From positions 3,162,001 to 3,226,000 of the forward strand of contig NZ_WWFG01000002.1 in NCBI RefSeq assembly GCF_026127265.1: a stretch of 64,000 bases of DNA, given 5' to 3'. The DNA comes from Nostoc sp. KVJ3 (GTDB lineage Bacteria > Cyanobacteriota > Cyanobacteriia > Cyanobacteriales > Nostocaceae). The notes under the pieces were generated by a model, which saw only the letters and a list, made by a program, of their open reading frames with translations, made no database searches and was not told where the DNA came from. A program made the position numbers and the translations under genes. Below are positions 43,259-52,591 of this stretch, one piece after another; the first letter of the stretch is position 1, and every line of letters starts with the position of its first letter.

Positions 43259-44794
43259 ATGCATATACTTGGCCATACAACTCCATCATCGGGCTACATA
43301 TTAGCGCTGGACTTAGGTACAACAGGCAACCGCGCCTTTGTATTTAACGCAGACGGCAAGATTGTTGGGCAAGCATATAAAGAAATAACTCAGTATTATC
43401 CTCAGCCAGGATGGTTAGAACACGATCCTCAACAAATCTGGCAAGATACCTGTTGGGTGATGCAAACTGCAATTGGGAATGCCCAGATTGTTCCATCTAC
43501 GATCGCAGCTTTGGGACTAACTGTACAGCGCGAAACCTGTTTGATTTGGGACAAAACCACTGGTAAACCACTCCATAGAGCGATCGTCTGGCAAGATCGC
43601 CGCACTGCTCCCCTTTGTCACCAGTTGCAAGAGCAAGGCTATGCTGATGAAATTTACGATCGCACCGGATTAATCATTGATGCCTATTTTTCTGCTACTA
43701 AGCTCAGATGGCTATTAGACAAGGTTACAGATATCGATCTAAACAACATATTAGCAGGGACTATTGATACCTGGGTGCTATGGAATCTCACAGGGGGTAA
43801 AGTTCATGCTACCGATCACAGCAACGCCAGCCGGACAATGTTGATGAATCTCAAAACCTGTGAGTGGGATGAAAATTTACTGAATCTGTTTCAAATTCCG
43901 GTTGATATTTTACCCCAAATTCAGCCTAGTTTAGGAATATTTGGAGTTACCGATCCTACTTTGTTGGGCGCTGAAATTCCCATTACCGCCATCTTGGGAG
44001 ATCAACAAGCGGCTTTATTTGGTCATGGCTGCGATCGCCCCGGTTTGATAAAATGTACTTACGGGACTGGTAGCTTTTTAGTAGCCCACACAGGCAATCA
44101 AATTGTGCGATCTCTACGAGGGGCTACGCCTACGCACCATCAACTCATTTCTACAGTGGCATGGACAAAATTAAACCCAAGTGGAGCCTTGGATGTAGGC
44201 TATGCCTTAGAAGGCAGTATGTTTACCAGTGGAGCTTGTATTCAATGGTTGCGCGATCGCCTCAAACTGATTAAAACTGCTGCTGAAAGTGAAACGATGG
44301 CAAATCAGGTAACAGATAATGGCGGAGTATACTTTGTCCCTGCATTTAGTGGACTGGGCGCACCTTATTGGGATATGAGTGCTAGGGGAGCCTTTTTCGG
44401 CATTACCGCCAGTGTCCAACCAGAGCATCTAGTACGCGCTGTATTGGAAGCGATCGCTTATCAAGTTCTAGAAGTCGTGCAAGCGGTTAATGCATCTAGC
44501 ACTACTCCAGTTGGTCGATTAACCGTAGATGGTGGTGCTTGCGAGAATAATTTTTTGATGCAGTTCCAGGCTGATGTATTAGGTATTCCAGTTGAACGGC
44601 CGATCATGCGCGATACAACCGTTCAGGGTGCAGCATTTGCAGCAGGTTTAGCTGTAGGATTTTGGGATAACTATGAAGCACTGGTGCAGCAACGACAAAT
44701 TGAGCGTGTGTTTGAGCCGAGGAGCGATCGCCCATTGTCCAATTTTGGTATTTGGCAAAAAGCAGTGAAACGAACTCTTGCTTGGGAGGAGTAG
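43259..44794 (+). CDS. glpK: Glycerol kinase
   Basis: 511 residues, FGGY family. Phosphate-1 motif LALDLGTTGNRAFVFN, phosphate-2 and adenosine motifs GDQQAALFGHGCDRPGLIKC and GGACENNFLMQFQADVLGIP. Phosphorylates glycerol with ATP to glycerol-3-phosphate. ATG at 43259; the first 10 residues may be extra, but no better start with a ribosome binding site is seen. Stands alone; no glpF or glpD neighbour. Confidence 0.92.
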   Translation: MHILGHTTPSSGYILALDLGTTGNRAFVFNADGKIVGQAYKEITQYYPQPGWLEHDPQQIWQDTCWVMQTAIGNAQIVPSTIAALGLTVQRETCLIWDKTTGKPLHRAIVWQDRRTAPLCHQLQEQGYADEIYDRTGLIIDAYFSATKLRWLLDKVTDIDLNNILAGTIDTWVLWNLTGGKVHATDHSNASRTMLMNLKTCEWDENLLNLFQIPVDILPQIQPSLGIFGVTDPTLLGAEIPITAILGDQQAALFGHGCDRPGLIKCTYGTGSFLVAHTGNQIVRSLRGATPTHHQLISTVAWTKLNPSGALDVGYALEGSMFTSGACIQWLRDRLKLIKTAAESETMANQVTDNGGVYFVPAFSGLGAPYWDMSARGAFFGITASVQPEHLVRAVLEAIAYQVLEVVQAVNASSTTPVGRLTVDGGACENNFLMQFQADVLGIPVERPIMRDTTVQGAAFAAGLAVGFWDNYEALVQQRQIERVFEPRSDRPLSNFGIWQKAVKRTLAWEE

Positions 44795-44863
44795 TTACCT
44801 TTTGATCGTGTTAATTTCTGTGTATCTAAAAAAATATCACTCATATATAAGGATGCTGGATGC

Positions 44864-45838
44864 ATGATTACTAAACCTAAGATTTTTATTGATGGCGAAT
44901 CGGGAACCACAGGCTTACAAATTGTCTCACGCCTCAATCAACGGGATGATATCGAGTTAGTTAGTATTGATGCGTCTAAACGTAAGGATGCAACTGAGCG
45001 AGCCAAACTAATTAATGCCGTCGATGTTGTTATTCTCTGCTTACCTGATGATGCGGCCCGTGAAGCTGTCAGCTTAGTCAGTAGTACTACGGTTAAGATT
45101 CTTGATGCTAGTAGTGCCCATCGCACAGCTAATAGCTGGGTATATGGCTTCCCTGAACTCAATCCAGGACAGCGAGAGAAAATTGCCAGCGCGCAGTTTG
45201 TCAGCAATCCAGGCTGTTATCCCACAGGATTTTTAGCCTGTATCCGTCCGTTGATTGCGAAGGAACTTTTAAAAAGTAATTTTCCCATCACCATTAACGC
45301 AGTATCAGGTTACTCCGGTGGTGGAAAGAATCTCATCAACCAATACCATACCTTCCATGAACAGCAAGCTGGGGGAGACTCACTATATCCATACAGCATC
45401 TATGGTTTGCAGTTTGGGCATAAGCACGTCAAGGAAATGCATTATTATTCAGGTTTAGCATCGCCACCACTGTTTGTACCGTCGGTAGGGGATTTTGAGC
45501 AAGGGATGCTAGTTCAAGTGCCTTTGCCGCTAGGGACTTTGGATAATCCACCATCAGGTGAGGTAATCTATAAAGCGATCGCTGATTACTACCAAGGTGA
45601 AAAATTTGTGCAGGTTGCTCCATACCAAGATTCTACTCTGCTGCGAGACGGAATCTTTTTGGATGCGCTCGCAATCAACAGCACCAATATTGTTCAGCTT
45701 TTTGTATTCGCCAATGACACCACCAAAGAAGCATTGCTAATTGCACGTCTTGACAACTTGGGCAAAGGCGCATCAGGAGCCGCAATCCAAAATCTAAACA
45801 TCATGTTAGGCTTTCCAGAAGAATTAGGATTGTTATGA
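44864..45838 (+). CDS. argC: N-acetyl-gamma-glutamyl-phosphate reductase, short type 2
   Basis: 324 residues. NADPH-binding start KIFIDGESGTTGLQIVSRL, catalytic Cys118 in SNPGCYPTGF, and GYSGGGKNLINQYH. Arginine pathway step 3. It belongs to the shorter class (TIGR01851-like) rather than the 350-aa common type, so another argC may exist elsewhere in the genome. ATG at 44864, 69 bp after glpK. Confidence 0.92.
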   Translation: MITKPKIFIDGESGTTGLQIVSRLNQRDDIELVSIDASKRKDATERAKLINAVDVVILCLPDDAAREAVSLVSSTTVKILDASSAHRTANSWVYGFPELNPGQREKIASAQFVSNPGCYPTGFLACIRPLIAKELLKSNFPITINAVSGYSGGGKNLINQYHTFHEQQAGGDSLYPYSIYGLQFGHKHVKEMHYYSGLASPPLFVPSVGDFEQGMLVQVPLPLGTLDNPPSGEVIYKAIADYYQGEKFVQVAPYQDSTLLRDGIFLDALAINSTNIVQLFVFANDTTKEALLIARLDNLGKGASGAAIQNLNIMLGFPEELGLL

Positions 45839-45934
45839 AAAAACATTAGGGAATAGGGGAAGAAGGACTTACTCAATGCCCAATGCCCGTGCTAGAAGCA
45901 CGGGGTTTTACACCCAAGTTTTCGATAAAAAATC

Positions 45935-46762
45935 TTATATTTTAACGCCCAAGGCTTCCCGATTCAAAATCTGATTCAACTTACCGCTACGATAACCTTC
46001 CAAATCCAGGGTTACGTAAAGAAATCCGAAATCCTGAAATGCAGAAACTACTTTCTGTAAATCTGTTGTTAATACAAACTCTTTAATTTGTTCTGGTGGT
46101 AATTCAACGCGTGCTGTATCCCCTTCCGATCGCACGCGCAAATTCTGCCAACCCAGTTTTCTTAAGAAAATTTCTGCTCTACCAACTCGTTGTAACTTAG
46201 CGACAGTAATCTCTTCACCATAAGGGAACCGGGAACTGAGGCAAGGTTGAGCGGGTTTATCCCACCAAGGTAAACCGAGTTGTTGCGAAAGTTGGCGAAC
46301 TTCAACTTTGGTGACACTCACTTCGGCTAAAGGCGATCGCGCCCCTCTTTCTTTTGCTGCTTGAATTCCTGGGCGATAATCATGCAAATCATCGGCATTT
46401 ACCCCATCTACTACATAAGGATAACCCAACTCTAAAGCTAAAGGTTTGAGAGTATCGTGCAATTCACTTTTACAAAAATAGCAGCGATTAACTGGGTTAG
46501 AAGTGTAATTGGGATTTTCCATTTCGTGAGTCTGGACGATTTTATGAGGAATCCCAATAGTTGCGGCTTGAATTTTGGCATCTTCTAACTCTTCTGGCAA
46601 CAGCGAAGGAGAAACAGCCGTGACAGCCAGAGCGCGATCGCCCAATGTATCATAAGCAATTTTGGCAACCAAAGTGCTATCAACGCCCCCAGAGTAGGCA
46701 ATCAACGCTTGTTCCATTTCTTGAAATAAGGCTCTTAATTGCTCAAATTTTTCTGTCAGCAT
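45935..46762 (-). CDS. larE: LarE-type ATP-dependent sulfur transferase
   Basis: 275 residues from the ATG at 46762 (a TTG at 46771 adds 3). PP-loop AYSGGVDSTLVAK, the CxxC in NRCYFCKSEL, and the sacrificial Cys in AQPCLSSRFPYG. Known role: inserts sulfur into the pyridinium cofactor of lactate racemase and relatives. The partner genes larB/larC are not in this window, so the cofactor path is incomplete here. Confidence 0.9.
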   Translation of the reverse strand: MLTEKFEQLRALFQEMEQALIAYSGGVDSTLVAKIAYDTLGDRALAVTAVSPSLLPEELEDAKIQAATIGIPHKIVQTHEMENPNYTSNPVNRCYFCKSELHDTLKPLALELGYPYVVDGVNADDLHDYRPGIQAAKERGARSPLAEVSVTKVEVRQLSQQLGLPWWDKPAQPCLSSRFPYGEEITVAKLQRVGRAEIFLRKLGWQNLRVRSEGDTARVELPPEQIKEFVLTTDLQKVVSAFQDFGFLYVTLDLEGYRSGKLNQILNREALGVKI

Positions 46763-46830
46763 AATTGGCAAATCCTTTTACAGCCCCATAAAACCCTGCA
46801 AATTCCATTCTAGTAAAAACAAATTTGGCT

Positions 46831-47271
46831 TTAGATTGGCGCTTTGCTATATTTAGCTACCAGGCTGGCTAAAAGTGGTAAATCAATCGGCTTAGAAATA
46901 TAGTCATTTACTCCAGCAGCTAAACAGGTTTCGCGATCGCCTTTCATCGCCATTGCTGTTTGAACAATTATCGGAATCACTTGATATCGCTGATTTTCTC
47001 GCAGTTGTTGCACCAAGTTAAGACCATTTCCATCTGGCAGAGAAACATCCATTAAAATCACTGCTGGCTCTAACACTGTTAGAACTTCCCACATCTCGAC
47101 AGCACTCTTAACGCAAGTCAATCGATACCCCAATTTCCCTAGATAAATTTGCATCAAATCAGCGTTAGGTAAGTCATTTTCTACCAGCAAAATATCTACA
47201 GAAGAACTAGGGGTAAAAGTTACAGGAGATGAAGAGTATTTTGCTTCTCCTACTCCCTCATCCTCCCCCAC
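46831..47271 (-). CDS. Response regulator, single receiver domain
   Basis: 146 residues: REC domain with VDILLVENDLPNADLMQIYL, phospho-acceptor Asp in ILMDVSLPDGNG, T/S in QTAMAMKGD and Lys in YISKPIDLP. No output domain. It lies 14 bp after the histidine kinase gene on the same strand, so the two form a pair. A Ser/Pro-rich head (about residues 1-22) precedes the fold. Confidence 0.93.
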   Translation of the reverse strand: MGEDEGVGEAKYSSSPVTFTPSSSVDILLVENDLPNADLMQIYLGKLGYRLTCVKSAVEMWEVLTVLEPAVILMDVSLPDGNGLNLVQQLRENQRYQVIPIIVQTAMAMKGDRETCLAAGVNDYISKPIDLPLLASLVAKYSKAPI

Positions 47272-47285
47272 TCCCTCATCCCCCC

Positions 47286-48677
47286 CTACTCCCCCTCTTG
47301 CTTCCGGGGAAGTACAAGGGTAAAACGGGAGCCGCCATCTACTTCAGATTCTACTTTCACGTAACCACAATGAATTTGGGCGAGTTTGCGAGTTACAGCT
47401 AAACCCAAACCAGTCCCTTCAGCACCAGCAGCGACAGCCTTGGCAATTTGGAAATAGGGTTCAAATAGTTGAGTTTGGTCTTCTTGAGAAATGCCAGTGC
47501 CAGTATCCCAAACTGTAAAATGTACAGATACACCTTCGGGAACAACCTGTAAGCCAACACTTCCTTTGCTGGTAAACTTTAGGGCATTGAAGAGTAAATT
47601 TAACAGCATTTGCTTGAGTCGCAAAGAGTCAGCTACTAGGGTTGTGATATCAGGGTCAATTTCTAGGCACAGTTTTAAACCCTTATTAGCAGCTTTCTCT
47701 TTCACCAGTGCCAAAACATTGTTACATAGCAGTGGCACATCTACAGTTTCCCACTGCACTTCTAGCTGATTTGCTTCAATTTTAGAGAGATCCAAAATAT
47801 CATTAATCAGAGCTAGCAAGTGCTTGCCACTAGACTGAATGATGTTTAAATACTCCCGTTGGCGTTCTATGGTTGGTTCATACCCTGGAGCTAAAAGCAG
47901 GTGAGTAAAGCCAATAATAGAACTAAGCGGTGTGCGAATTTCGTGGCTGGTGTTTGCCAGAAACTGATTTTTGAGTTGATTGGTACGCTCCAATTCTTGA
48001 TTAGAGCTACTCAAATCTTGATATCGTTGCTGCGAAGATAAGATGTGTCTAAGTTGTAACAATGCCGTAGTACAGTATTTGGCAGACCTTGCCATAAATT
48101 CCGATCTGAATTGAGCTTGCGATTCTATCGGTGACTCACAATCAGAGCTGAGGGACGACGCTGCGGCGATCGCTAGCCAGCCGAGGATCTTGCCAGAATC
48201 ATCAGCTAACCGCCAAGCACTTGGCGGCTGTTGATTCTCAAGCTGCTGCAAATCTTCGAGTTCTATAACCTCTTGCAATCTTAACAGCAGCTTTTTTTCT
48301 GCTGTCAGCACTTCTAGAAATAAAGGTTGTGAGTTTTGAGATGGAGAACGAGAAACATAGCAAACTGTGGCAATAGTCTCTTCTGGTTGAAACAGAGCGA
48401 TGCCGACAGCATAATCTGTAAGGGCCAGATGACTGCTGTTCATTACATTGTTAATCTCGTTAACCACAGCTTGAAGAATTTCTGCTTCTGCGGCTTCTGC
48501 CTGGAGGACAGTGTTACAAGCAGAAAGCAGGTAATCATTAAGGCGACTTTGCAACTGGTTCAAGCTGCTCTCCAGCCACAACTTGGCGCGAAGTTGCTGA
48601 ATTGTTGTCAAAAGTTTTGGCGTTGCATCTATCTGTGAGTTCTGGTCTGGTAAGCTTGAGTACTGCTGCATGGTCAA
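47286..48677 (-). CDS. Sensor histidine kinase with GAF-like input
   Basis: 463 residues; no transmembrane segment. A degenerate GAF-like region (about 40-215), a short coiled coil, HisKA with FLANTSHEIRTPLSSIIGFT (His about 243), and an HATPase (LLNLLFNALKFTSKG, DTGTGISQEDQ, GTGLGLAVTRKLA). Partner of the adjacent response regulator. Start at 48677 (ATG at 48671 also possible). Confidence 0.9.
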   Translation of the reverse strand: MTMQQYSSLPDQNSQIDATPKLLTTIQQLRAKLWLESSLNQLQSRLNDYLLSACNTVLQAEAAEAEILQAVVNEINNVMNSSHLALTDYAVGIALFQPEETIATVCYVSRSPSQNSQPLFLEVLTAEKKLLLRLQEVIELEDLQQLENQQPPSAWRLADDSGKILGWLAIAAASSLSSDCESPIESQAQFRSEFMARSAKYCTTALLQLRHILSSQQRYQDLSSSNQELERTNQLKNQFLANTSHEIRTPLSSIIGFTHLLLAPGYEPTIERQREYLNIIQSSGKHLLALINDILDLSKIEANQLEVQWETVDVPLLCNNVLALVKEKAANKGLKLCLEIDPDITTLVADSLRLKQMLLNLLFNALKFTSKGSVGLQVVPEGVSVHFTVWDTGTGISQEDQTQLFEPYFQIAKAVAAGAEGTGLGLAVTRKLAQIHCGYVKVESEVDGGSRFTLVLPRKQEGE

Positions 48678-48756
48678 CTCGACCGCTGAACAAGTTTAGC
48701 TTTGCATAAAAATCCAAAAAGGATTTTATGTATATTAGCGGACAATTCTTTTATAT

Positions 48757-48797
48757 TTATAAACCATAACTTATGTTGTTATAAACCATAACTTATG
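48757..48797. promoter_or_regulatory. Tandem 19-bp direct repeat upstream of natD and the kinase
   Basis: TTATAAACCATAACTTATG occurs twice, 22 bp apart start to start (48757 and 48779), about two helical turns. It sits between the two divergent genes, 81 bp from natD and 80 bp from the kinase start. A cooperative binding site is a natural reading; the protein is unknown. Confidence 0.55.
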
Positions 48798-48877
48798 ATG
48801 TCGAATTTAGCAGCTAGTCCAAAAAAATTATTATATGAACCACTGACCTAAAATTTTTTAAAAGTAACTTCGGACTT

Positions 48878-49744
48878 ATGGATACACAATTCGCTCAACT
48901 AATCGTCAATGGGATTGCGGTGGGGAGCATTATTGCTCTAGCCGCAGTTGGACTCACTCTTACATCTGGAATTTTACGGCTATCTAACTTTGCTCATGGT
49001 GACTTTTTAACTTTAGGAGCCTATCTCACCTGGCTGATCAATACTATTGGAGTTAATATTTGGCTGTCAATGATCCTGGCGGCGGCGGGAACAGTAGCAG
49101 CAATGCTGTTATCAGAAAAGTTATTGTGGTCAAGAATGCGCTCTATCCGTGCTACTTCCACGACGCTGATTATTATTTCTATCGGACTTGCCTTATTTAT
49201 TCGCAATGGGATTATTTTTATTTGGGGTGGCAAAAACCAAAATTATAATTTACCTGTCACCACAGCTTTAGATATATTTGGTTTAAAAGTGCCCCAAAAT
49301 CAATTATTGGTTTTGGGGTTGGCTGTGCTAGCGATATTGGCGCTGCATTACCTGTTGCAAAATACCAAAATTGGTAAAGCGATGCGAGCAGTTGCAGACG
49401 ATCTAGACTTAGCCAGGGTTTCAGGTATCAATGTTGACCGGGTAATTTTCTGGACTTGGCTAATTGCTGGCACTCTTACGTCATTGGGCGGAAGTATGTA
49501 TGGGTTAATTACAGCCGTGCGCCCGAATATGGGATGGTTTTTAATATTACCGTTATTTGCCTCAGTAATTCTTGGTGGCATAGGCAACCCTTACGGTGCG
49601 ATCGCAGCAGCTTTTATCATTGGCATTGTCCAAGAAACCAGCACACCTTGGCTGGGTTCCCAGTATAAACAGGGTGTAGCACTGTTGATCATGATTTTGG
49701 TGCTGCTCATTCGTCCCAAAGGTTTATTCAAAGGAACGATTTGA
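48878..49744 (+). CDS. natD: Branched-chain/neutral amino acid ABC transporter permease NatD
   Basis: 288 residues, eight membrane segments, LivH family. Features: GIAVGSIIALAAVGLTLTSG, ANFAHGDFLTLGAYLTWL-type (RLSNFAHGDFL) and the C-terminal LFASVILGGIGNPYGAIAAAF motif. Cyanobacterial NatD is a permease of the Nat-I neutral amino acid importer. No other Nat genes are next to it, so partners are encoded elsewhere. ATG at 48878. Confidence 0.9.
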   Translation: MDTQFAQLIVNGIAVGSIIALAAVGLTLTSGILRLSNFAHGDFLTLGAYLTWLINTIGVNIWLSMILAAAGTVAAMLLSEKLLWSRMRSIRATSTTLIIISIGLALFIRNGIIFIWGGKNQNYNLPVTTALDIFGLKVPQNQLLVLGLAVLAILALHYLLQNTKIGKAMRAVADDLDLARVSGINVDRVIFWTWLIAGTLTSLGGSMYGLITAVRPNMGWFLILPLFASVILGGIGNPYGAIAAAFIIGIVQETSTPWLGSQYKQGVALLIMILVLLIRPKGLFKGTI

Positions 49745-49765
49745 GCAGCACCACTCCACTTCTAA

Positions 49766-49915
49766 TTATTCAATAATGTGGAAGTACCAGGCTGCTACCA
49801 GTAAGTTGATAGCTAGCAAGAATATCGCCCAGCCTGTGCGATAGGCGTAGGGAGGTTTAGCTCCACTGTCGGCAACTGGGGAATCTGCAACATTCTTTGT
49901 TGTTTTAGCGGTCAT
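49766..49915 (-). CDS. psaX: Photosystem I subunit PsaX
   Basis: 49 residues from the ATG at 49915 (MTAKTTKNVADSPVADSGAK) with one helix, YAYRTGWAIFLLAINLLVAA, ending WYFHIIE. The string Y-x-F/Y-R-T-x-WA-x-LLAINxLVAxxYF is the PsaX signature from Thermosynechococcus. PsaX is a single-helix peripheral PSI subunit. The gene is convergent with natD, 21 bp from its stop. Confidence 0.88.
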   Translation of the reverse strand: MTAKTTKNVADSPVADSGAKPPYAYRTGWAIFLLAINLLVAAWYFHIIE

Positions 49916-50001
49916 AATCCGATTCTCCTAATGTCATGACTTTTTAAGAAATACCAAACTGGGGTACCAAATACTCAAATTCTTTAAGAATATTTGTGTG
50001 A

Positions 50002-50048
50002 ATTTGGGAATTGGGAATTGGGCATTGGGAATTGCGAATTGGGAATTA
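50002..50048. repeat. Heptamer repeat (TTGGGAA)
   Basis: Six or so tandem heptamers GGGAATT/GGGCATT between psaX and lipA. Same family as 33095-33122. Confidence 0.75.
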
Positions 50049-50105
50049 GTTATTTTCCCCTGCCCCCTGCCGCCTGTCCCCTGCCCCGTGCTCCCCGCTC
50101 CCTAC

Positions 50106-51008
50106 TCACTCCTCTCCAGCATGATAGGAACTGCGAACCAGAGGCCCAGAACGGACATGATTGAATCCCATTTCCCATGCTAATCTGCCGAGTCGATCAA
50201 ATTCCTCTGGAGTCCAATATTTTTGGACTCTTAGATGTTCAAGAGTTGGACGCATATACTGCCCCATAGTCAAGCGATCGCACTGCACACCCCTTAAATC
50301 AGCCATTGCTTCAACAACTTCATCAAGTGTTTCGCCGTGTCCCAGCATCAAACCTGATTTGGTGGGAATTGTCGGATCGATTTCTTTAACCATAGCCAGA
50401 ACCGAGAGCGAGCGATCGTATTTGGCTCCCCGACGCACTGGCCCAGTTAACCGTTGCACTGTCTCGATATTGTGATTAAAACAAGCTGGTTTGGCTTTGA
50501 CAATCATCGCTATCCGTTGGCGTTGGCCTGATTCCCCAACACCAGCACCACCCCAAAAATCTGGGGTCAGCACTTCAATTTGAGTTTCTGGGTTCAATTG
50601 GCGGATAGTAGCGATCGTCTCCACAAAGTGCCCTGCACCCTGATCGGGCAAATCATCACGGGCAACAGAAGTCAGCACCACATAACGCAATCCCAAAAGC
50701 TGTACCGCCTGTGCTACCTTTTGAGGTTCCTCTAAATCAAGAGGCATCGGTGCATGACCTTTATCTACTTGACAAAAAGCACAAGCTCGTGTACAAGTAG
50801 GCCCCATTAGTAAGAAAGTTGCAGTTTTTTGGGCATAGCACTCTCCCCGGTTGGGACAACGACCTTCTTCGCAAATTGTGTGAATTTGACGTTGCTTAAT
50901 AATGCGTTGTACGGTGGAGATTTCACTGGCTTTGGCAATAGGGCGACGTAACCAGCTAGGCATTGCCGTAATTTCAGACTTTAGTTCGGCTTGTTGTGAC
51001 GAAATCAT
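50106..51008 (-). CDS. lipA: Lipoyl synthase
   Basis: 300 residues from the ATG at 51008 (51014 also possible). Radical-SAM enzyme inserting sulfur into octanoyl groups. Both iron-sulfur clusters are visible: auxiliary CEEGRCPNRGEC, radical-SAM CTRACAFC. GSRRG-like RSGPLVRSSYHAGE at the C-terminus. Stands alone; it runs convergent with nothing in operon. Confidence 0.95.
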   Translation of the reverse strand: MISSQQAELKSEITAMPSWLRRPIAKASEISTVQRIIKQRQIHTICEEGRCPNRGECYAQKTATFLLMGPTCTRACAFCQVDKGHAPMPLDLEEPQKVAQAVQLLGLRYVVLTSVARDDLPDQGAGHFVETIATIRQLNPETQIEVLTPDFWGGAGVGESGQRQRIAMIVKAKPACFNHNIETVQRLTGPVRRGAKYDRSLSVLAMVKEIDPTIPTKSGLMLGHGETLDEVVEAMADLRGVQCDRLTMGQYMRPTLEHLRVQKYWTPEEFDRLGRLAWEMGFNHVRSGPLVRSSYHAGEE

Positions 51009-51340
51009 AGACATCTAAGCAAGATGTGGATATAAGGTAGTGGTCTTTCAATGAACAAATGATAGATAAGAATAGACGCAGAGAACGGTCTTAATATCTC
51101 CGTGTCTCCGTGTCCTTACATACTTTATGCCTTAGATAAAATCTAAAGCCTTAAATATCACCATGACATAAATCGAAAAGAGCGCCAGCAAAAGTTTTGC
51201 AACATACCTCTAGCAATGTCATTTATACCGAAATATACTATCCCCCAATTGCTAGAAATTTTGTATATAGTGGGGGAATTCTCAATGACAATCGGCAAAA
51301 CCGCTATTTACACTTAAAGTTTCTGTTAGAGCAAACAGTC
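51009..51340. other. Intergenic region lipA to the response regulator
   Basis: About 330 bp. An upstream in-frame extension of the response regulator (from 51197) looks unconserved. No other gene, RNA or strong repeat is seen. Confidence 0.5.
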
Positions 51341-51994
51341 GTGGCAAGCAACAAGATTTTAGTTATTGATGACACTACAGTTGTCAGGGTAAAGGTACGA
51401 GAAATGTTGCCTCCAGGCAATTTCGAGGTACTGGAAGCAAAAGACGGTTTGGAAGGACTAAATTTTATCCTTCAGGAAAAACTCAGCCTGATTATGCTGG
51501 ATTTCCTGTTGCCTAAAATGAGTGGCTGGGAGGTTTTCCAGAAAGTTCAAGCCGATCCGGAATTAAGGAAGATTCCTTTGGTGATCATGTCTGGTCGCAA
51601 GGAAGAGGTCACTGAAAAAATCACAGAACCCTTTGAATACTTTGAATTTCTAGGCAAGCCTTTCGATCAGAAGCAACTAATTAACGCAATTAAGTTAGCG
51701 ATGACCAAGGCGAAACAGCCACGCCCAGAGTTCGTTACAGTCGGAGCAGGGGTTGCTGTTAAAAATGGCACAACTTTAACTTCTAGTGTTGCAACTGCTA
51801 CAGTAGCAGCCCCTAGCATCGCCAATACTGCAATGCCTACGGCGGCAAGCAACGCAACTCCTACTACCGCACAAGCCTCCGACACAGAACTTAATTCATT
51901 AAACGAGAAAATTGTCAAAATGCAAGCTGAAATTGATGCTTTGAAAAAACAGTTAACTCAGGTTGTGACCTTTATTAAACAAAAAATCAAGTAA
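51341..51994 (+). CDS. Response regulator with coiled-coil tail
   Basis: 217 residues from the GTG at 51341 (VASNKILVIDDTTVVRVKV); the longer frame from 51197 adds 48 unconserved residues. REC domain to about residue 125 with Asp in LIMLDFLLPKMSG and Lys in FLGKPFDQ. Then an Ala/Thr/Ser-rich linker and a C-terminal coiled coil (ELNSLNEKIVKMQAEIDAL). Tail may mediate oligomerisation or partner binding; there is no DNA-binding domain. Confidence 0.88.
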   Translation: MASNKILVIDDTTVVRVKVREMLPPGNFEVLEAKDGLEGLNFILQEKLSLIMLDFLLPKMSGWEVFQKVQADPELRKIPLVIMSGRKEEVTEKITEPFEYFEFLGKPFDQKQLINAIKLAMTKAKQPRPEFVTVGAGVAVKNGTTLTSSVATATVAAPSIANTAMPTAASNATPTTAQASDTELNSLNEKIVKMQAEIDALKKQLTQVVTFIKQKIK

Positions 51995-52591
51995 CATTTG
52001 TGTTCCTTACTATCGCAGTCAAAAATACTCCGTTTCTAATAACGGGTGTCGGATTAGAAGCGGGTAAAAATACTTAGGTAAAGAACACTTATGTTGACAA
52101 ATCATCGTTGAGGACAAAATTCAAAAACAGGAAAAAACAACTAGCGATTATCTGCGCCTTTATAAATTTTGAATTTTGAATTTCCCATTTGCACTGGTCT
52201 TCACAGAAGAAGATGTTTACAGTCTAAAAAAGCATTTCTAAGCCCACTAAACCTGCCACATTTTCCTCTTAATATAAGGAGAACGGCAGGCTTTTTTGTT
52301 ATTCACTCTGCTGTCTACAAAATCTACATCAAAACTGGATAACTAGCCCATAAATTGAACGCAGTAAAAGTAAATATTTCCTAGATAAATTTAGTAGTAA
52401 TGTGCTTGGCAAGCTTATATCTTTATATAAAAATTATCCTCTTGACAATCACATAGTTCAAGAACGGATATTGACTAAAAAAGTATCTTTTTTAAGATAA
52501 ATTAAATCAATGAAATTCCTCTTTGCTGATAATGATAGCCTTCATACGGGAATACTAAACCATAGAAACAAGAATTATGAGTTAGTCTGCA
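51995..52591. other. Intergenic region before the giant kinase gene
   Basis: About 600 bp, AT-rich. Holds a rho-independent terminator-like hairpin (next entry). No gene seen. Confidence 0.5.
52252..52298 (+). terminator. Rho-independent terminator-like hairpin
   Basis: CCTGCC ... GGCAGG stem with an inner TCCT/AGGA helix and a run of six T after it. It ends the upstream transcript 258 bp after the response regulator stop, or acts as a leader attenuator for the kinase gene at 52592. Confidence 0.65.

Noticed and set aside
42960..43347. Several 66-73 codon frames upstream of glpK
   Set aside because: They lie in repeat and inverted-repeat sequence; none has a ribosome binding site or family match.
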